The translations under genes were made by a program, and so were the position numbers. From positions 30,839,895-30,903,894 of the forward strand of contig NC_023756.2 of the NCBI RefSeq assembly GCF_000499845.2: 64,000 nt of DNA, given 5' to 3'. Under the pieces are notes generated by a model. The model ran no database searches. It was given only the letters and a program-made list of their open reading frames with translations, and was not told the DNA's origin. This document shows positions 10,805-20,756 of the stretch, in pieces; position 1 is the first letter of the stretch; every line of letters begins with the position of its first letter. Origin of the DNA: Phaseolus vulgaris (lineage: Eukaryota; Streptophyta; Magnoliopsida; Fabales; Fabaceae).

Positions 10805-11419
10805 ATTTTGAAACCATAACAGAAAAACTGTTTTCTTTGACTGAGCTTTAAATGCTTTAACTGAATACGCTCCAGTCATTAAATGCTTTGACCAATCTGT
10901 TTTAAATGCAATTAAGAGTTTGTTAAGATTTGATAACAAACTATATTCTTAGATATATTCTGAAAAACTTTTTTTAAGTTTTAAGTATCTTGAAAACAAA
11001 GTTTTGATCTAAGAGTTTTTTAAAGAGTTCTGAGATTGCAAAAGAGTTGAGAGATTGATCAAGGTGCTTAATAAGATTCTACTTGTATTGATTTCAGATA
11101 TTCATCTGTAACAAGTGTAATCTTTGTAAACTGCTGAACAATTCGTTTGTGTGTGTTGCTGAGATTGGCTATGTGTTCTTGAGGTGTTCAAGATCAGCAA
11201 TCTTAGTGTTGGCCAAGGAGAGTGTGTTTCTTGAGGTGTTCAAGGTCATTCTCTTAGTTGTGGTGTAAGTGATCAAGGTGTGGTTGCTTAGTGGATATCC
11301 TCAGGGTTTCTGAGAAGACTGGATGTAGCTCTGGTTTGGAGTGAACCAGTATAAACAACTGTGTACAATCTCTCTATCCCTAACTCTTTAAATTCAGTTT
11401 GTTTGTTGTTTGCTGGTAT

Positions 11420-11457
11420 AAACAACTGATTGTTTCGAAGAAACAACTGATTGTTTT
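11420..11457. repeat. Palindrome pair, 21-bp spacing
   Basis: AAACAACTGATTGTTTCG is followed by AAACAACTGATTGTTT, with centres at 11427-11428 and 11448-11449 (21 bp). The central CG has become TG in both units, as expected after cytosine deamination. Confidence 0.85.
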
Positions 11458-11665
11458 TTCTAGTATTACAGTTTTGCTTGCTGTTTTGGCTAACTGAATT
11501 GCTGAATCAATTGGTTTCTGAAATAAGTTCATTCTAGCTTTGAAAAGTTTGCGAAAACCCCTTTAAACAATTCACCCCCCCTCTAGTTTAAAGCCATCTT
11601 TTCTAACAGCTTGAGCATGCAGTTCTTCCTCAGGCAAGGTTGACATGTCATGTATATAAGTGAAA

Positions 11666-12741
11666 TGATGAGAGTCAAGTAAAGGAGGTTTTTATTAATG
11701 AAGGAAGAGGCAATTCACCATCACACTTGAAGTTCTTCCTTCTAGTCTTCTTAAAATTAAAAGAAGACTTAAAATAAAAGAGAGGCCCAAGCCCAAAGCC
11801 CAAGCCCAAGCCCAAGCCCAAGTCCATCCTATGAAGGGCAAGGCCAAGTTTTAAATAATAAAGAATATTGTTTGAAGGTGCTTAGAGGGAAACATTAGAA
11901 ACCTCTATTGTTAAAGCATCTTTTAGTCTTTAGTTAGGAGTCTTAGGGGGGGTGTTTTAGTAGATAGGTGTAGGAGTAGAAAAGGAGGTGTCAAAGTGAA
12001 GAAAGAGGTCACACCTTCCTCATGCTTTGTTTTAGGCGCCAATTCTAGAAGCTTTTTAGGAGGGAGTTTTTGAATTTGTGTAGCTTACATTTCAGCACCT
12101 TAGGCTATAAATAGAGGTGCTCTCTTTGTAAATTTCAGATTTGAATTCATCTAAAGAAACTATACTCAAAATTGGAGTGAGCATTGGAGAGCTTTTGAGC
12201 CTTCTTCTCTAGTCTTATCTTGAAGGATCCATGGTGTCCTCAAGTGGCGGCAGCACACTCATCTAGGAGCAACCACACTTCTAGTGGCGTGATCATTCAT
12301 CATTCATCCATCTTCATGAGCAATTCTCTTCTCCTTCCTTTCTTCTTTGTTAATTCCTTGTCTTAGCTTTTTTCCTTGTTGTTTTTGGTTCGGTTTTTAA
12401 GTTTTCCAGCAGCTGTTCTTATTTTTCTGTGTTTGGTTCGGTACCTTTCTTTTTCCAGCAAGTATTTTCAGTTCTATGCCTTTCTTTTACATTTTGTTCG
12501 GTTCAGTTTGCTTTCCTTCAAATTCTATTCGGTGGATTTAAAGTTTTACCTCTTTTTGTTGGTTCAATTTGACAATAATTGGATCTTCTATATGAGTTTG
12601 TGTTTTGGCACTAGTTTTGGTGAGTTCTTGTTCATAGAACCTTGATCCATTTCTATGATAAAGTGCCTAGCTCTTAACCAACTCAAGATGATTCCTAAGA
12701 ATGTCAAGAATCATTCTAATTGTGCTAGTGGAATCACATCA
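11666..12741 (+). mobile_element. CRM-like Gypsy solo LTR (1076 bp)
   Basis: It starts TGATGAGAGTCAAG and ends GGAATCACATCA, with TGAAA duplicated at 11661-11665 and 12742-12746. From about 11870 to the end it closely matches the LTRs at 28104-29136 and 42581-43605. The 5' part has diverged and contains a CAAGCC-type microsatellite near 11783-11823. There is no PBS or internal region, so this is a solo LTR. Confidence 0.9.
12106..12113 (+). promoter_or_regulatory. TATA box of the CRM-like solo LTR
   Basis: TATAAATA in the context GGCTATAAATAGAGGTGC, identical to the other CRM-like LTRs of the window. Confidence 0.7.
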
Positions 12742-12746
12742 TGAAA

Positions 12747-12987
12747 TCTTGCCTGAGCAGGATTTATCTCTCTTGGGTGAGATTTCTCTAGAGAGCACCC
12801 CTTTTAAATTGCTTAACTCGCCTAGGCGAATTTCCCTGAATAAAAATTTCTAACTTACGCAAAACACATGGATTTTATTAGTAAAAATCAAGAAAAAATT
12901 AAAATAAAAAATCAACAATAAAAAATGTACTGGGTTTCCTTCCAGAAGCACTTTGGTTAATGTCGTATAGCTTGAAGATTGTTTTTA
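12747..12987. other. Athila-like non-coding segment
   Basis: Between the solo LTR and the protease tail. It contains a near-palindromic CTCGCCTAGGCGAATT near 12817 and A-rich sequence. No gene is seen. Confidence 0.35.
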
Positions 12988-13860
12988 TCAAGGTGGCTGA
13001 GCTCTTTGTTGTAACAATTTTCTGGTTACAACCTTAGTTCTTTTGGAATATAAGCTTTCAAGTTCAATATTTCCATCCATCTTGACTTCTATGATAACCA
13101 TAAACTTGACCATTTTTTTTAACCTTCTAGGTTGAAATTTTAACTTAGCATTTCTAAGGATTATTGGTGGCCTAAGTCTAAAGTTCATCCTTCACTATAG
13201 TTTCCTCTGGTTGAACTTTGTCTTCCTCTTTCGTACCTGATGTAGATGTCTCTATATTACGGAGTTGCTTTTCTACGAATTCCGGTACAAGCTCTTTCCT
13301 TTTTTTCCTCTGCTTTTCAAAGATAATGATGTATAAATTTCTCAAATACATTTAAAAGGTCCAACTGCTCTTTAGTTTAAGGAAAGACTTCCTTTGCTGC
13401 AACTATTTGTAAGCAGTATTTCCCTATATTAAAAAATTTCAAACCATAAAAAACATTAAAAGTTACCTCATCATTTTGAGCTCTCACTTTAAGCTTCCCT
13501 CAACAATATCAATAACATTTGCAGCGATTTTCATGAAAGATCTGGCAAGTATCATAGGAACCTCCTTGTCTTATTATATGTCCGTTACAACAAAATCCAC
13601 AGGAAATATGAAATTATTCACCTTAATAGAACATCTTCAACCGTACCATACGGATACTTGATTGTTTTATCAGCTAACTATAATGTCATCCTGGTGGGTT
13701 TAATCTCCAAATCACCTATTTTCTTCAGCATAGCCAAAGACATTAAATTTATACTTGTCCTTAAACCAAATAAAGCCTTGTCCACAGATAAAACACCTAT
13801 AGGTATTGAGATAGTAAAACTTCCTGGGTCTTTAGATTTTAGGGGCAAGTTTTTTTAAAT
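12988..13860 (-). pseudogene. Athila protease domain and ORF tail, degenerate
   Basis: The minus-strand frame starts KDPGSFTISIPIG and contains SINLMSLAMLKKIGDLEIKP, KYPYGTVEDVL and EVTFNVF, the order of the Athila aspartic protease, which cleaves the Gag-Pol polyprotein. The segment equivalent to the catalytic DLGAS reads GLRTS, so the active-site aspartate is gone. Stops interrupt it near 13675. After a spacer there is a basic tail (KFQPRRLKK...YSKRTKVVTRKLLQQRA, 13188-12988), after which the coding similarity ends with no RT. Confidence 0.65.
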
Positions 13861-14121
13861 GATAACATTGCAACCATCCTTCAACTCTATATTCTTTTCA
13901 TCAATGAAGCTCGTCTTTTTTGTTAACAACTCCTTAATAAATTTTTCATAAGTTGGAATTTGCTCTAGAGACTTTCTCTCTTTGTTTTTACTCTTTTTCT
14001 TTATTTTTTTTCCTCCTCATTCTTTTTATTCTCCCCCTTAGAATCATCTTTTCTTATTTTTTTTCAGCAGCTAAATTCTCACCACTCCCTTCTCTTGCTA
14101 CTTTACCACTTTGAGTGGTAA

Positions 14122-14937
14122 TTACATTGCAATGTTCCTTTGAGTTGGTTTGTGTGTTGGCTGAAAATTGACCACTCTGCCAATCTTCCCCACCTGCGTT
14201 TCTAAATTTCTGATTGTTGATTCATTATTCTTTTGATTGTCTAGAGATGCTTTCATATATTTTTCCAAGGTGTCTTCAACTTTGCTTAGTCTTTCTGGAA
14301 CTGAAGGATATAGTGGTTGTTGTTTTTGTTGAAAAGGTCCTTGCTTGTAAGATGGACCAACATCTTGTTTCCATCCAAAATTTTGATTCTCCAACCTTGA
14401 GGATAATTGTTATTGTTTGAGAAACCACCTTGCCTTCCTTGGTTACTCATATAATTTACTTTAGCTTCAGATGAATTATTTTTGTAAGAATAGTGACCAT
14501 TGGGATGATCACCTTCGCAAAAATCACACCTTATTGGTTGATTCTGACTTTCAAAAAATTGTCCTTCTTGTAATTGTTGTGACAGTTTAGCCATTTGTTT
14601 AGTTAATGCCTCAAGTTGTTGTGTTATATTTTTATTATGAGCCAGAATTGCATCTAAAGTATTCAATTTAACAACTCTTTCTTCTGAATACCTTATCTAT
14701 CATGTTGGGCTTGATAATCTATTGATGTCAATGCATCAATAAGCTTTGTTGCATGTTCTACATCAATAGCCATCATTGTGCCACCAACTGTAGCGTCTTG
14801 AAGCATTTTGGTATCAGATCTGAGACCATTATGGAAGGTACTCAATTGGGCAATGTCTTTAAACCCATGATTTGGGAAATTTCTCAACATTACTTTGAAT
14901 ATCTCCCATGTTTTACATAAAGTTTCATCTGATCCTT
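14122..14937 (-). pseudogene. Athila gag, C-terminal part
   Basis: The minus strand shows the Athila gag end: a Gln-rich helix (ITQQLEALTKQMAKLSQQL), a zinc-knuckle-like CDFCEGDHPNGHYSY (the final Cys of CX2CX4HX4C is Tyr here), then YMSNQGRQGG and a Gln-rich tail. Upstream, 14890-14693 carries DIAQLSTFHNGL, part of the capsid-like domain. Frameshifts near 14395 and 14680 break it. The N-terminal portion continues at 15918 beyond the inserted solo LTR. Confidence 0.7.
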
Positions 14938-15118
14938 GTCTGTGTTGATCATGGGCTTTGATGTCTCCAAATCTGTGTGGATTGTTTGAAGGCTTTGCTG
15001 CTGCTTGTGTGTGTGGGTTCTTGGTAGTTTGAATTTGTTAATCCACTCTTAGTGATAATCCAAAGTTGTTTGAATCAAGTTCTTTTGAAAAAAGAGTGTT
15101 TTCTAAAGAAGTGGAAAA

Positions 15119-15174
15119 TCAACCAATTGTTTTGTCGTTTCAACCGATTGTTTCATGTTTTCAATCGATTGATT
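15119..15174. repeat. Palindrome triplet, 21-bp spacing
   Basis: CAACCAATTG, CAACCGATTG and CAATCGATTG, with centres at 15125-15126, 15146-15147 and 15167-15168. Both spacings are exactly 21 bp, although the linkers differ in sequence. Confidence 0.9.
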
Positions 15175-15729
15175 TTTGAAAATCCTTAACAAAATTTGTT
15201 AAGTTTGTTTTAACTTATTTAAAACTGATTTGGTTCTTGCATTAAATGTTTTTAACAACTAATTGAAGTATATATTTTTTTTTACGCTCTTGGTTGTGAG
15301 ATATTTCAATAGAACACTTTCAGATCAAGTTTTCCAAGATTGCTTCAAGCTTTGGATTCTTTCAAAGAGTGGAATAAGATTGGTTTGTAATTTGTCTATT
15401 CAATCTGTGATTGTATCAAGTGTGATCATTCCTTTTCTCTCTTGACAATTGTATTTCTATGAGAACATGTGTTGATTCAGAGGGTGTTCTGATTTATGGT
15501 GTGTTGTTTGCCAAAGGTGTGTGAGTTCTTGAAGGGGTTAAGATCATCTCTTGGGTGTGTGTGGTTTGTAATCAATGTTTTTTATAGCTTAGTTGAATAC
15601 CTAGTGGTTTCTAGGGACTGGATGTAGCTCTTGGTATAGAGTGAACCAGCATAAACTTGTTGTGTGATCTTTCTATCCCCTATCTCCTTTAAATTTGTCT
15701 TTAGTTTAGTTTTTATAAATTGCTAATAA

Positions 15730-15765
15730 AAACAACCGGTTGATTCGCATAAACAACCGGTTTTT
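15730..15765. repeat. Palindrome pair, 21-bp spacing
   Basis: AAACAACCGGTTGATTCG is followed by AAACAACCGGTTTTT. The centres at 15737-15738 and 15758-15759 are 21 bp apart. The ten-base core CAACCGGTTG of the first unit is a perfect palindrome of slightly different sequence from the others. Confidence 0.85.
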
Positions 15766-15917
15766 CAGGAAATATTAAAACAAGTTTTTTTCTTGGTTGA
15801 ACTGATTTCTTGTTCTTTGATTCTTCATTGGCTTTCATTCCACCTTCAATATTTGCGAAAATATTTTAAAAACAATTCACCCCCCTCTTGTTTAAGGCCT
15901 ACAATTCTAACAGTCTG

Positions 15918-16426
15918 AACATCGAAATATCAGACTTTGCTTTGATGTAGCGAGATAATGGAAAAAATCTTTGTAAGAATTTTTCCTCTACATCCTTCCA
16001 ACTGGAAAGGTTCTCATTTGGATGTGATTTGAGTCATTCCTTATCTTTTTCTGCGAATGAGAAAGGTAAAAAATGCAGATAAACATTTTCAATATCACTT
16101 GATTGAAAGTCCATTGTTCCCACCAATTCATAGAATGTAGACAAATGTGTATATGGATCCCAATGGTCCATTGTTGTAAATTGATAGGTACTGATAAGAC
16201 TGAGGAATGCATATTTAATCTCCAAGGCCTTGGTGATAGCAGGTATTACAATACTAGAAAAATGCCTTGGACCCTTCTGCATACCATAATCATCAAGTGT
16301 TCTCCTGGGCTGTGGTGGTTGCTTTTTAGCCATAATACTTTCTTGAACAAATTCAATGGGAAGTGGATAAGTGGTTGAGGATTCTTCTGTAACTTCTCCT
16401 TGTTTTTCTTTTCTCTTCTTAACCAT
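15918..16426 (-). pseudogene. Athila gag, N-terminal part
   Basis: The minus-strand frame from 16426 gives a Lys-rich start, then RRTLDDYGMQKGPRHFSSIV and a segment ending YELVGTMDFQSSDIENVYLH, the N-terminal order of Athila gag. Frame changes near 16030 lead into FPFSFAEKDKE. Translation is cut at 15918 by the solo LTR and continues at 14937. Confidence 0.65.
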
Positions 16427-16680
16427 GTTCTTCTGAGTTGGCTTTTAAATCTCTGATTCAAATTGTAATTGGTCTTTGGAAACTTGTCTTCTTAATATCA
16501 TATAAGACAACTCACTCAAGAATTAGCACAAGGTGTAACTAGCAGTAAAACAATAAATTATAAAATTAAATAAAAATCTGAAAATGAAATAAAATAAAAC
16601 AAAAATTAAAAAAATAAACAAAAACAATAAAAATAAAAATATTCACAATACTTAAGAATTTGTACTCAAAAAATAAAATT
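16427..16680 (-). other. 5' untranslated leader of the Athila-like element
   Basis: A/T-rich, low-complexity stretch between gag and PBS. No ORF. Confidence 0.4.
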
Positions 16681-16700
16681 GTTTCCCGACAACTACGCCA
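16681..16700 (-). other. Primer-binding site of the Athila-like element
   Basis: The minus strand reads TGGCGTAGTTGTCGGGAAAC. It resembles the TGGCGCCGTTGCCGGGGA-type PBS remembered for Athila elements, with several C-to-T changes. It sits six bases from the presumed LTR end at 16707. Confidence 0.6.
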
Positions 16701-16706
16701 AAAACA

Positions 16707-17325
16707 TGATGACTATTTTATGACAAGTGTATCGTGTCAGAAGTAATAAACTTGTCCATAAGGATGGATATCGAACCCACAAGGAACAGTTAAATTCTCA
16801 AGTATAATATTCACTAAATATAAGAAAATATGTAAAAGTTTGTTGAAAGGTGTATGATGAGTTTGCAAGAAATTAAATAAAACAAAGTAAAAGATGTGTA
16901 TGAGTCAATTGGGAAAATTTGGATTTGGGTTCATCCTTCTCACTCTTCTGTATTTTTAAAAATATTATAATATGCAATCTTGATTAATATCGATACACAT
17001 AAAAATCATCCATATCAATTTCTAACGTACAAAATTATTAAAAGTCTCCTAAATATTGATTCCTCGCATATTTATAAAAATTCATTATCATTATGAACAA
17101 ATGTTATAAAGCGATTAACATTTCAATTTATTTATAGCATTCAAATATGTTAAGAATTATCATTTAGGTCAAATCCTTATAAGTACTTTCCAATTAAATC
17201 TAAGGATCAAAATCGTGAATAATTCAATCTTTGAGAATAAAATGATAATATCAATCATCAATCAAGAACTAAAATATTATAGATAAATACCAACTCAATA
17301 TATAAGAGTTTGAACATATTACTCT
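16707..17325 (-). repeat. Athila-like LTR, proximal part
   Basis: The left edge (TGATGACTATTTTATGAC) directly abuts leader and PBS. The remainder of this LTR resumes at 26239 after the Tat-like element. No second copy of this LTR was recognised in the window, so its exact length cannot be set. Confidence 0.5.
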
Positions 17326-18337
17326 TGTATCGGCCAGGTCATCGGGTATGATGGCGATCATGTGGAGCGTGCTTAGCGGGACACGTGGTCGAGAGAAAGG
17401 TGTGTAGTCGAGAAAGATGACATAATCACCAGTCGTTGAAGCGGCGTTCTCCAGTGCGCATAGTCGGTGGTCGCCAGAGTTGTATAACATCGACGTATTT
17501 GGAGAACAGAAGATCGGGTGGTCAGGAATTGCCACAAGAGTCACATCGCCAGATTTCCCAGTAAACTTAGCTGAAACTGTTGGAGGTTCAGGCGAGTAAG
17601 TTCAAGCGCGTAAGCTTAGTAAAGATGTTTGTTACGTCAGCATAAAGCATGGAGGTTAAGAGACAAGGTGACCATGTCTCAACACGAGCAGTGAGTTGGA
17701 GGAAACAGCTTGCTCATCGATGACGGGATTCCCATAGTGGACATTCGTCGAAGGCGAGGTTTCCTTTGCTAGAACATGCATGGTGTGACAGTGAGGAAGG
17801 TGGCACCTACGACAAGCGATATCACAGGGATGATGTACTTTGTTTCATCCGATACTCGCTTTGTCGGGTGGCGTTCCAGAGCGTGTTACGTGCTAGGTTA
17901 CACTTTGAATAGGAGACTTAGCCGCGTAACGGGATACAAGGAAATGGCGCTTATGTTACTTCAGCCCAGATGGTGACACGTGTAGAGTTGGATGCGACCC
18001 ACGTGTCCAAAGGTGTAACCGTCTTGAGAGAGAAAATGCCCAAGTATAAGAGGTAAACTTAACAGAATTTGAGGGAGGTACGTTCATTACGACTCATTTT
18101 TCTTGTTGAGAACACTTGAGCACGATTCTACAGCATCTAGTTTCCTCTCAGTTTTTGGGTGTTCCTGTTGCTGACTTGAGCGTCAGAGCGCCACCGGCCG
18201 CAGCGGCGCTATATTGTGTTTTCAGGTTCTCAGAGAGACAATCTGTAGTGTGGACTTGAAGCGCACGTGGTGTTAAAGCTGGTGAGGAAAGATCGTGACG
18301 AGGCATCGTTCTTGCACTTGGTCAACCGGGAGGATCA
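17326..18337 (+). repeat. 5' LTR of the Tat-like element
   Basis: Starts TGTATCGGCCAGG, ends AGGATCA, 1012 bp. Compared with the 3' LTR it carries about 20 extra bases near 18215 (TTTTCAGGTTCTCAGAGAGA) and lacks about 14 bases near the start, plus scattered substitutions, so the insertion is not recent. Confidence 0.9.
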
Positions 18338-18357
18338 TCAGGCGCCCACCGTGGGGC
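18338..18357 (+). other. Primer-binding region of the Tat-like element
   Basis: TCAGGCGCCCACCGTGGGGC directly follows the LTR. The GGCGCCCACCGTGGGGC string is remembered from the PBS region of Tat-lineage elements. It contains the short inverted repeat CCCAC/GTGGG. Confidence 0.6.
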
Positions 18358-18748
18358 CATGTAAAAGGTGATTCCCAACCACAGTTCAAGTTTGTTGAAG
18401 TTTCGAGAATATCTGTTCGATTGCTTGTTGTCGCAATCGGTTTTCTGGAGTTTCACCGTTTGCTTGGGGTTTTAATCACTAAATTGGAGTTTCTTTGAGT
18501 TGTTGGAGTTTTTATCGATTGATTGCTGGATCAATCGCTTCGCTGAAGTTCTTTTCAAAGATTTTGTCGGTTTAGTCGATTTCTTGGGGATTCTTTAAGT
18601 TCGAAGGAAGGTTGACCGATTGATTGCTGGATCAATCGTCTCTCTGAAGTTTGTTCGAAGAGTTTGGAATCTTTGTTCTGGTTCGGAGTGTTTGTGATTA
18701 CGTAATTCTGTGATTTTGGTCTGATTTCCTGAAGTTTATTGAGAAAGG

Positions 18749-20242
18749 ATGAGGGCAACGCGATCCAGTTCAGTCGCACCGTCAACTGAAGAGGGCGCTG
18801 TAACTATGGCGCAGGTAATGGAGATGATGAGGACGTTGCAGGAGAACGTGGCTGCATCACGTTCTGAACAAGAGAGAATGCACGAGGCACTAGTGGCCTC
18901 ACAGGCTAGAAATGAAGAGCTTAACAGATTCAATGAAGAGTTACGTAAAGCCCTTCGGGGACAGACGGAGCGTGCGACTGGGGACGAATCTGCACCCCCA
19001 TCCCCACCGCGTAATTTTCCAATGCCGTTTTCTCAAGAGATCATGGACACGGTGGTTCCTGCGAATATGGTAGCGGTGAAAGCATCCTTCACCAGGGTAG
19101 AGGATCCTGAGGCTCACCTCACTGCGTTTCACACGCAGATGATGCTCTCAGGCAGTTCAGATGCAGTCTACTGTAAGGTGTTCATGAGCACTCTCAGTGG
19201 AAGAGCGATGGAGTGGTTCGTCAGCCTACCTACTGGTCACATTACCACCTTCCAGCAGTTCTCCAAAATGTTTGTCGAGCAGTACATAGTAAACAAGGCA
19301 CCGCCGTTGGTATCTTACGATCTGTTCGATGTGAGGCAGTATCAAGGGGAGTCTCTGAAGGATTTTTTGAACAGATTCGGAGCTCAGATTGTTTGCTTGC
19401 CAGGTAAGGTTGAAGATATGTTTGTTCACCCCTTCAAGAAGGGCGTGTTGCCTGGACCGTTTAGCGAAGCGTTGATCAGAGACCACCCCGCCACATTTGC
19501 TGAAATCCGGCGGCGAGCTGTGGCTCATATCGCCGCCGAGAGTGAAGTTTCTGAGAAGAGGGGAAGTGTGGCTCCAGCTAGGCCATGGGCTCAGACGAGG
19601 ATCCAGCCGCAGAGGATGATGGAGGCGGCGGCAGGGAAGAAGGATCAAAGGATGCATCATCCTTATGATACAAAGAAGAGCAAGGGGAAGGGGCCAGGGC
19701 GGCCTAGAGAGTTTAATCGCCCACCGAGGTACGAGTTTGTGATGGGATTGGCTGATCTGATCGCCATTCCGAATATTGCTGCCAAGCTCAAAATGCCTGA
19801 GAAGGCGACGGATAAGGTTTTGGGGCCAAAACCAGACGCGTGGTGTGAGTTCCACAAGAGTTTTGGCCACTCCATCAATTCGTGCTTGGCTTTGGGGGAC
19901 CAACTCGCCAAGTTGGTCAAGTGTGGGTTCTTGAAAGACTATTTGCTGGAGAAGCAAATGAGGCAATCGTCAGGTTCACAACCGGCGAGCAGTGAGGGAC
20001 GACAGCATGAAGTACCCATTCACGGCGAGATCCACACTATAGCTGGTGGATTCTCGGGTGGTGGGTGTACTGCATCACAATGGAAGAAATATGCGAGGTT
20101 CGTGATGTCAGTAGAAGCTTTTGAGGACCACTCGCCCGATGTGGACATCACGTTCACCAAAGAAGATCTTAGGGATGTTGTGCCCCATGACAACGATCCC
20201 ATTGTAATCTCGCTTGTTACGGCGGGGAGGAAGCACGGGTGA
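18749..20242 (+). CDS. Tat-lineage gag protein
   Basis: An open frame of 497 codons. The N-terminus (residues about 20-75) is a coiled coil with heptad Leu/Met positions. Residues about 110-245 form the retrotransposon gag (capsid-like) domain, with FHTQMMLSGSSDAVYCKVF, AMEWFVSLP and SLKDFLNRFGAQ. A basic stretch follows, and the WCEFHKSFGHSINSC block near residue 370 (CX2H...CX-type) replaces a classical knuckle. Capsid proteins of this type package element RNA in cytoplasmic particles. The frame is open to a TGA at 20240, where the integrase remnant starts, so the original gag-pro junction is missing. The start ATG is about 410 bp after the LTR and is the first long-frame ATG. Confidence 0.85.
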   Translation: MRATRSSSVAPSTEEGAVTMAQVMEMMRTLQENVAASRSEQERMHEALVASQARNEELNRFNEELRKALRGQTERATGDESAPPSPPRNFPMPFSQEIMDTVVPANMVAVKASFTRVEDPEAHLTAFHTQMMLSGSSDAVYCKVFMSTLSGRAMEWFVSLPTGHITTFQQFSKMFVEQYIVNKAPPLVSYDLFDVRQYQGESLKDFLNRFGAQIVCLPGKVEDMFVHPFKKGVLPGPFSEALIRDHPATFAEIRRRAVAHIAAESEVSEKRGSVAPARPWAQTRIQPQRMMEAAAGKKDQRMHHPYDTKKSKGKGPGRPREFNRPPRYEFVMGLADLIAIPNIAAKLKMPEKATDKVLGPKPDAWCEFHKSFGHSINSCLALGDQLAKLVKCGFLKDYLLEKQMRQSSGSQPASSEGRQHEVPIHGEIHTIAGGFSGGGCTASQWKKYARFVMSVEAFEDHSPDVDITFTKEDLRDVVPHDNDPIVISLVTAGRKHG

Positions 20243-20496
20243 AGGCAGAAACAGTGAAGAGAAGAGTTGAACGCAGGTACAACTCTACAATAAAACCAAG
20301 ACAATTCAGAGATGGCGATCTGGTAATGAGGAAGGCCCACCAGTATGAGATGGAGAATAAATTGTCGCCTAAGTGGACAGGACCGTTTAGAATAACTGAA
20401 GCACTCGGAAACGGCGCCTACCGCTTGGAGACGTTGGAAGGAGGGGCGATTTCTCGTACTTGGAACGCCACCCATCTCAAGTTTTATTACAGTTAA
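20243..20496 (+). pseudogene. Integrase C-terminal remnant (Tat lineage)
   Basis: The frame reads ETVKRRVERRYNSTIKPRQF, then KLSPKWTGPFRI and RTWNATHLKFYYS to a natural stop at 20496. This is the GPF/Y-type end of the integrase in Tat elements. Everything between gag and this piece is gone, so the deletion joined the end of gag directly to the last 80 or so codons of pol. There is no catalytic DDE residue. Confidence 0.8.
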
Positions 20497-20756
20497 AGCA
20501 TTGTAAGTAGTGATTAACTTGAACAGTTTAAAGCAGTTTCAGTTAAAACAGTTTTTCAAGGGGGGCACTCTTTTTTCCCTAAGGAGGGTTTTTAACGAGG
20601 CCACCCAATAAAGAAGGTTTCGAAGTTTATTAAAGAGGTCACTAAGATTGCATGCTTATCGTTTTTAAGTTTTCGGAAAAGAGACCTTGTCGCCCGTGTG
20701 TGATTTAAGGCAACGGTGAACTCAGATCGCATGCATTCAGTACAAAGTTTTAAAGT
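20497..20756 (+). other. 3' untranslated start of the Tat-like element
   Basis: Non-coding. AGTT/TTTAAG-rich sequence leading into the inverted-repeat array. Confidence 0.4.

Larger units (their letters stand above)
9258..11608 (+). mobile_element. Copia solo LTR (about 1.14 kb), split by a Gypsy solo LTR
   Basis: The LTR starts TGTTGAACC at 9258 and ends TTCTAACA at 11608. It is flanked by the 5-bp duplication GCTTG at 9253-9257 and 11609-11613. Its 3' end (AATTCACCCCCCCTCTAGTTTAAAGCC) parallels the LTR end of the SIRE-like element in reverse complement (GAGGGGAGGGGTGAATT). No PBS or coding sequence follows, so it is a solo LTR left by LTR-LTR recombination. The LTR itself is 9258-9299 plus 10510-11608. 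It contains three pairs of 21-bp-spaced palindromes. Confidence 0.85.
14943..15912 (+). mobile_element. Copia solo LTR (970 bp) inside gag
   Basis: It starts TGTTGATC at 14943 and ends TTCTAACA at 15912, flanked by perfect GTCTG duplications at 14938-14942 and 15913-15917. Its ends and internal blocks (TCCAAATC near the start, AATTCACCCCCCTCTTGTTTAAGGCC near the end) match the solo LTR at 9258-11608, so both are the same Copia family. It splits the Athila gag. It carries one triplet and one pair of 21-bp-spaced palindromes. Confidence 0.9.

Noticed and set aside
17776..17976. Short open frame in the 5' Tat-like LTR, with a similar one at 25694-25891 in the 3' LTR
   Set aside because: It is repeated only because the LTRs are copies of one another. 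There is no recognisable domain and it lies in promoter/leader territory.
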